DNA of 64,000 bases from contig CM055096.1 of assembly GCA_029204225.1 (NCBI GenBank), forward strand, positions 33,189,115 to 33,253,114, in the 5' to 3' direction. The position numbers and the translations under genes are program-made. Under the pieces are notes generated by a model that was not told where the DNA came from, did no database searches, and saw nothing but the letters and a program-made list of their open reading frames with translations. Position 1 is the first letter of the stretch; each line of letters begins with the position of its first letter. Below, in pieces: positions 58,891-64,000 of this stretch. This DNA is from Diphasiastrum complanatum (Eukaryota > Streptophyta > Lycopodiopsida > Lycopodiales > Lycopodiaceae).

Positions 58891-59829
58891 CTGCAAAGGT
58901 GCCAAATCAATAGGAATATCCACATGTAGATGATACAATGTCATCATAAAAAAAACAATAAAGTAATCAGTTGCATCAAAGTACTATGATCAGATTCTAT
59001 GAAGCAAAACAAAATACTCATCTTTGATTATGTTATATACTACTTGTACGATCAATCCAATCTCCATGCTTGTATGCTTCATTCAAATTTGGAAAGGCCG
59101 CTCATTTTTGCATTCCAATAGGTAGTTGGCACTCATATTTCCATTCCAAGGTGATGATGGCGTTCATAATTGGAGATGGCACCCATATTTCCATTCTCGT
59201 GGAAGGAATGCATATGTAAACATTTTGCAATTTTTCTTGATTCGAATCTGGGAATGGCGGTCATATTCTAAATCCAGTGAAAATATTGCTCTTTTCATAA
59301 CCAATGGAGGGAATATTTTTGAATTTAGTCAAGTTATACTACGAACTGTTTACAGTTCTAAACTGTGACTATAGACACTGTGGTTAGATCATTGGGAGGC
59401 CTCGGGAGTGGTGGGGGCAAGCAAATAAACAATATTGTTTTTTTTTATTTTGATATTTTTTTAGATCCTACATGGCATTCCTTAAAGGGTCTTTTTGATA
59501 TTGAGAACTCCTCTAATGACTTGATGTCGACTATCCAACCAATAAAGTTGATCTTCCTATCTGTCATAGACTAGGATTTCACTTAGATTAGGTCATAGGC
59601 ATGCATCAAAAGATGTTCTAAATGTTGTTCACTCAATATATGTGGTCCAATGCAAACTCCATCTTGAACTTCAAGAAATGTGTAAAAAACTACCTTGTAA
59701 ATGATTTCGTTTAGTGCTAAATGTGTTGGATTTCTATCCTCTCCATCCCTTATCTCATTGCTAATCTAGATCCATCCATTCTGTATGTAAATATATGTAC
59801 AGACCTACAGTGTCTGCAGAAATACTCTA
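58891..59829. other. Unassigned stretch with a small duplication
   Basis: No coding match. A short direct duplication around 59130-59200 (GGCACTCATATTTCCATTCC and GGCACCCATATTTCCATTC, with ATGGCGTTCAT between) is visible. Otherwise it is AT-rich. Confidence 0.4.
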
Positions 59830-60350
59830 TGTCTAAAAATAGGCTTTTGAAGTCATCACAAGGCCCCACAAGAAGGACATTTGCGGTCATAACGATCTTC
59901 CCAAGATGTTCATTAAGTATCGCATGAGCCTTACTTGCAGTCATTAACGAAGGCTAGTTTAAAGGTCGCGCAAGTGGATGCCCACAAAGACACCGCAAGT
60001 GAACCACTTGCGATCACTAACGATCGTGAGTTGCGAAAGGGATAGATTGTAAAGGATCCCGCAACAGCCTTTATTACAGTCTATTACTTTCTTTACAAAA
60101 GAACCGCAAGGCTCCGCAAGAGCCTAATTTACGATCAGTGGCGGAGACTTGTTTCAACGATGCCGCAAATGAACCTCTTGCGGTCACTAGGGGTTATAAT
60201 TTACGAAGGGGACTGACCACAAAGATACAACAAGTGAACCACTTGTGGTCACTAGCAAAGAAGAGCGGCGCTAGTGATCACACTCCAAAGCTTCACGATC
60301 CTCGCACCATTGATCACACTCCATTGTTTTCACGATCCTCTCGCCGTGAT
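59830..60350. repeat. Diverged repeats with palindromic CGCAAGTGAACCACTTGCG core
   Basis: Palindromes occur at 59994-60012 (CGCAAGTGAACCACTTGCG), 60163-60183 (CCGCAAATGAACCTCTTGCG plus G) and about 60229-60247 (AACAAGTGAACCACTTGTG). Each is followed by a YCACTA motif (ATCACTAACG, GTCACTAGGG, GTCACTAGC), and the spacers contain related GCGAAAGGG and ACGAAGGGG blocks. Half-site relatives appear from 59845. The repeats look like diverged copies of a unit of roughly 70-170 bp. No protein is encoded. Confidence 0.75.
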
Positions 60351-60529
60351 CTATGACAGACGTCGCTTTCATGTACCAATGTAAATTGTATATAGACTTC
60401 AGATCAGACATAGACATACATACAATTTTATTCGACTGATTGAATATCAGAGTGCAATAATTTGTTCTTTCTCTATGTTTCATCATAGTACTGATTCAAG
60501 AAAAACGCGACTCTGTCTGCATTCAAACT

Positions 60530-62190
60530 TGTACTCTCTGTGAGCAAATATAATTTTTGTTCCAATAAATAATCTGTCTTGTCATATTGTATCGAATGCA
60601 TTTTCTTTTTGTTCAGATCAATTGTTGATGCTATGTAGATAAGTTATTCGTAGCTTAAACTGTTTTTATGGTTGTTGAGTCCTTGCACTCAGAAAGAGGT
60701 AGAAATATCTTTATAAGCTCACTCAATGTAGTTCTGTAACTGATCGTGTTTTAAGCAATTCAGCATCTGTAAATAAAGAGTTGATTTGGAATTATAGACT
60801 TGGTCTAACTTGTCTAAGCACTCTTCAGTTCTTGATTTAGACTACCATAACATTGACCCTCCTGTCTGCAAAAGTTGCATTATAGGAAAGCAAGCCAGGA
60901 GGTCGTCTAAGTCAAATCAAGAACATATTTCTAAAGATCTACTAGACTTAGTTCACACAAACATATGTAGCCCAATGCAAATACCATCACTGCTTGGTGC
61001 TAGATTCTTTACTACTTTATTGATGACTATTCAAAAAGGATTGATGTATATTTCATGAAACACAAATTTGAGCCTTTCAGATTCTTCAAAGAATACAAAG
61101 AAAATGCAGAGTTACAGACAAGAAAGAAGATCAAGCTCTTAGGAGCGACAATTGTGGTGAATATATCTCAAACGAATTCAAGGACTACCGTTCCACCACA
61201 AGCATCAAACAGCAGTTTGTTGCTTCCTATTCTCCACAGTCGAATGAACTAGCTGAAAGGAAGAACATGACCTTAGTCCAAATGCATGATCTCACATGCT
61301 TCGTAGCCCAAATCGTTCTGGCAACATGTTGTATCAACAGCAGCCTACGTATAGAATCGTTGTACAACTAAAGGACTACCTGACAGCAAAACCTCTCATG
61401 AAGTTTGGACAGGCTCCAAGTGTTCCATGAAGCATTTGAGTATTCGAGTGCATTGTCTATGCTTATGTCCCAAAGGACAAAATAAAGAAACTTGATGAGC
61501 ATTCATTTCAAGACTATTTTTGTTGGCTATTGTTCCTCTAATGGAATGTACAGAGACTATACAATATTCAAACCTGTAAAGTGTTCACTAACAGGGATGT
61601 AACTTTTCTTGAAGATCAGTTTATTGACTTGAACGGCAAGGACCAGATGCATGCCCCGACAACTGATAATATTCCTTCAAACAATTAGCCCGTACACTCA
61701 AATTCAGAGGACGACATTGAAGCTACAACTCAGGCACAGCCTACGCAACCGACACAAAATTGAACTTCACAACCAGAAGTCGAACCCAGAAGATTTACAA
61801 GAATCAGAGTTCAAATTGTCCGCTACACAGATGAGTTTGCCCATTACTCTATTCAGGAGCCAACCACAGTTGCAGAAGCTTTGTTACAAGCAAACTCACA
61901 TCTCTGGAAAGAAGCTATGGACAAGGAGTACAAGTCACTGTTAATTATAATGCCCACCATCGGATCAAAAGCCCTGAGAAAGGATAAATACCCACCGTCT
62001 ATCAGAAACTTGTTGGGCAAGTTATTGCATATCCCAAAAAACCTCTCTTTGAACAATCTTTACACACATATTAGCAGGCAACCATTAAAACTTCAAACAA
62101 ACTTGCAAGCAAACGCATGCATAAGCTTCCAAATTGAAAACATTTTCATGAAGCTCAAGAAATTGACAGCCTTCCAACTGTAAGACATGT
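60530..62190 (+). pseudogene. Heavily decayed Copia remnant
   Basis: Broken frames carry Copia motifs in order. Integrase zinc region: CKSCIIGKQARRSS (about 60870-60910). Core start: LLDLVHTNICSPMQIPSL (60940-60985). YSPQSNELAERKNMTLV-like remnants lie near 61230-61270. DEHSFQDYF-type C-terminal integrase sequence is at about 61495, DVTFLEDQF at about 61600, and the start of the RT region, VAEALLQANSHLWKEAMDKE, at about 61870-61925. Nearly every 100 bases there is a stop or shift, so this is among the oldest insertions in the window. LTRs were not located. Confidence 0.7.
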
Positions 62191-63240
62191 GGTCGATTTT
62201 TCAAATGTCCGTTGTTCAGGCCTGTTGCACACCTGGATATCTACCTAAGTACAGATAGTGGTTACAAATTATTGAGTTTTTATTTTTATCACCCCTATCA
62301 ATCAACTGTTGTTGTATGGCTGCGTAGAATTTTACCGGTATGTCAGATCGTAAGGTGAATGTACAACCTGCCTTCTTGCAGGCTCAGACTGCAAATCACT
62401 GATACAGACAATAATATACTGGTACACCCGGTATATGCTGAAAAATGACTGTGTGGGCTGTAGTTTTATATTACACTTTGCTGTGTACAGCGACAAAAAG
62501 CTGCAAACAAGCTGATAGGGGGCCTGATTTCACTGATGTCGGGCTACTAAACACCTGTAAGAACATGTATTGGCATGTCCTCTGTAGCATGACCCTCTGT
62601 AGACTTGTTTGTCCTTCCTGAGGCCTGCAATTCAGTGGTGCAATCCACCCCTGGCCGCCCCCCACCTCCTTACCCCAGCATCCAACTTTTCCTTAATCCC
62701 ACAGGTAAATTATCATCATAATGACTTTCTCAAAGGTTCTCCATGCCCTTTTTGGCTACTTCCAAGCCTTTTGGCTCTTCGTGAATTAAGTGTAACCCTG
62801 TCACATTGCCTACAAAGTCTCATGGAATAAGTGCAGGTCAAATTTGCAATCTAAATACTAAAAATTAATCAAACTGCTGCCATATATGCCTTTCACATAT
62901 ATAGAGTTAATAATGCTTTGGCAACTGCCAAACCTGGTAGCACAGAGGAGATTGTCTCGTTGACAGAAGAAACTCCAAAAGAGCTCATTTGAAAACAACT
63001 TTGTGAAGACAGACTGAAAAAAAGGCTTTCAAGGAGGACTCTATATATATACCAAATGTCCAAAAATTGTCCACTTATAACTTCAAAGTTTGAGAAATAT
63101 TACAGCACATCATCAGTGACCCTGATTATTTCATCCTCTCAAAACTTAAGATTGATGTACGGGCATCACAAGCAGGTTAATACTGCAGGGGCATTCTAAA
63201 GAAAGATGCAGCCTCTGTAATCCTGAAAACAGAGACAGAT
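62191..63240. other. Intergenic, no gene recognised
   Basis: Mixed sequence with a C-rich patch at 62640-62690. Nothing coding is supported. Confidence 0.4.
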
Positions 63241-63277
63241 TGAGTTGTCCAGCTAGTCACGGGTTCTCTCACCCCCA

Positions 63278-63995
63278 TGCCATTGAGCAGGCGTAGTTAA
63301 CAACAAGTTTGCCATCTATGCCAAAATTCTGCAGCAGAAAAACATGTAATTTTTATGTCCAAATATCTCAGAGCAGCACTGTTCACAAGAAAGTCATCCG
63401 AATCTGGATGATCTTTGCAGTTGGTTTGATAGCATAAATCAAACCATTCTGAAAGATGCATGATAAAATTCTTGAATAAAGTGCAAACAACACAGAATTT
63501 GCACATGTATGCCATAAGGAAAGAGAAATGGCTATTGTAATACCATCAACTCATTCTTGTCACCTGACTATTGAAATTGAGAAGTTCCATTTTTGGAAGC
63601 ATTGTATGGAAGACTATTCTAAATTGTAGAAAAAGTGGAAAAACTGTATCATGTGTAAAACACACACTAAGCATTCCAATTATTGTGAAGATTCAAAACC
63701 TGATCATTTTTCCATGCTAATTTTGAACCTTAGAAACCAATCCAAGCTAGAAACGAAGAAGCAGGTAGTCTAGATGGTTAGCACAATCCACAAATTTATC
63801 AAACATCAGCTGCTGATGATCAGCAGAATAATAACATTAGAGAAATCCTAAACACTAGAAACAGAACTAAATTGACATACAGAAAATAATAAAAAATCAC
63901 AGACCTTTAGAAGATTTTCAGTGTCTGTGTCCCATTTTTTAAATCGTTTCAAGGCCAAATTGAACCAAAATTTAATCAATTTTTGGCAGAACTTT
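63278..63995 (-). CDS. Possible 3' exons of an unidentified minus-strand gene
   Basis: Three or four exon-like pieces on the minus strand run into the window edge: FWFNLALKRFKKWDTDTENL ending at a GT donor near 63905; IVFHTMLPKMELLNFNSQ before a GTGACA donor near 63566; after a TTTCAG acceptor near 63450, NGLIYAIKPTAKIIQI, ending in a stop; and after a CTGCAG acceptor near 63332, NFGIDGKLVVNYACSMAWG with a stop. Each has natural composition, but phases between them are not all consistent and I do not recognise the family. The body of the gene, if real, lies beyond 64000. Confidence 0.25.
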
Positions 63996-64000
63996 CATGC

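Overview
The window is eukaryotic nuclear DNA from a land plant or close streptophyte relative. The evidence is a multi-exon plant-type inositol-tetrakisphosphate 1-kinase gene with GT-AG introns, LTR retrotransposons primed by initiator-tRNA-Met (TGGTATCAGAGC sites), long AT-rich non-coding stretches, and no operons or ribosome-binding sites. I cannot resolve the species. Most of the window is a layered graveyard of retrotransposons.

Layout. 1-31.7 kb is nested retroelements. A Copia element (5' LTR 1040-1866) is split by a Ty3/gypsy fragment (about 4.5-10.6 kb). Its 3' LTR (from 10782) is split again by a complete but coding-poor LTR element (11353-15834) with 520-bp LTRs and a CTAGT target-site duplication. 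A second Copia element (18439-24348) has both LTRs and a decayed gag-pol. A minus-strand gypsy integrase piece (24.35-25.6 kb) and a GGTTGAGA-type degenerate tandem array follow. A third Copia lineage (LTR 26191-27290, gag-pol to 31.2 kb) is cut by a truncated LTR of the first family.

31.7-43.8 kb holds the one clearly intact host gene, a 10-exon ITPK (35764-43438, 319 codons). It has an antisense Copia fossil in intron 1 and tandem repeats in intron 9 and downstream.

45.9-50.4 kb has a minus-strand Copia element of the same family as the one at 18-24 kb, next to a plus-strand Copia remnant.

50.8-58.9 kb is the most unusual part. It is a block of four multi-exon, partly decayed genes in alternating orientation (+, -, +, -) that match no retrotransposon. 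One encodes a divergent, CENH3-like histone H3 fold running in frame into a basic and proline-rich linker and then a region resembling a Ulp1/C48 (SUMO-protease-like) domain. It is divergent from an unknown acidic Cys-motif gene across a G-box-rich promoter. Another gene encodes a coiled-coil protein with spaced Asp motifs and a CxxC, reminiscent of a transposase core. I infer a DNA-transposon-like or otherwise selfish cassette carrying a histone-protease fusion. The fusion is visible in the sequence; the mobile-element interpretation is inference.

59-64 kb contains palindrome-bearing repeats, a heavily decayed Copia remnant, and a few possible 3' exons of an unidentified minus-strand gene running off the window.
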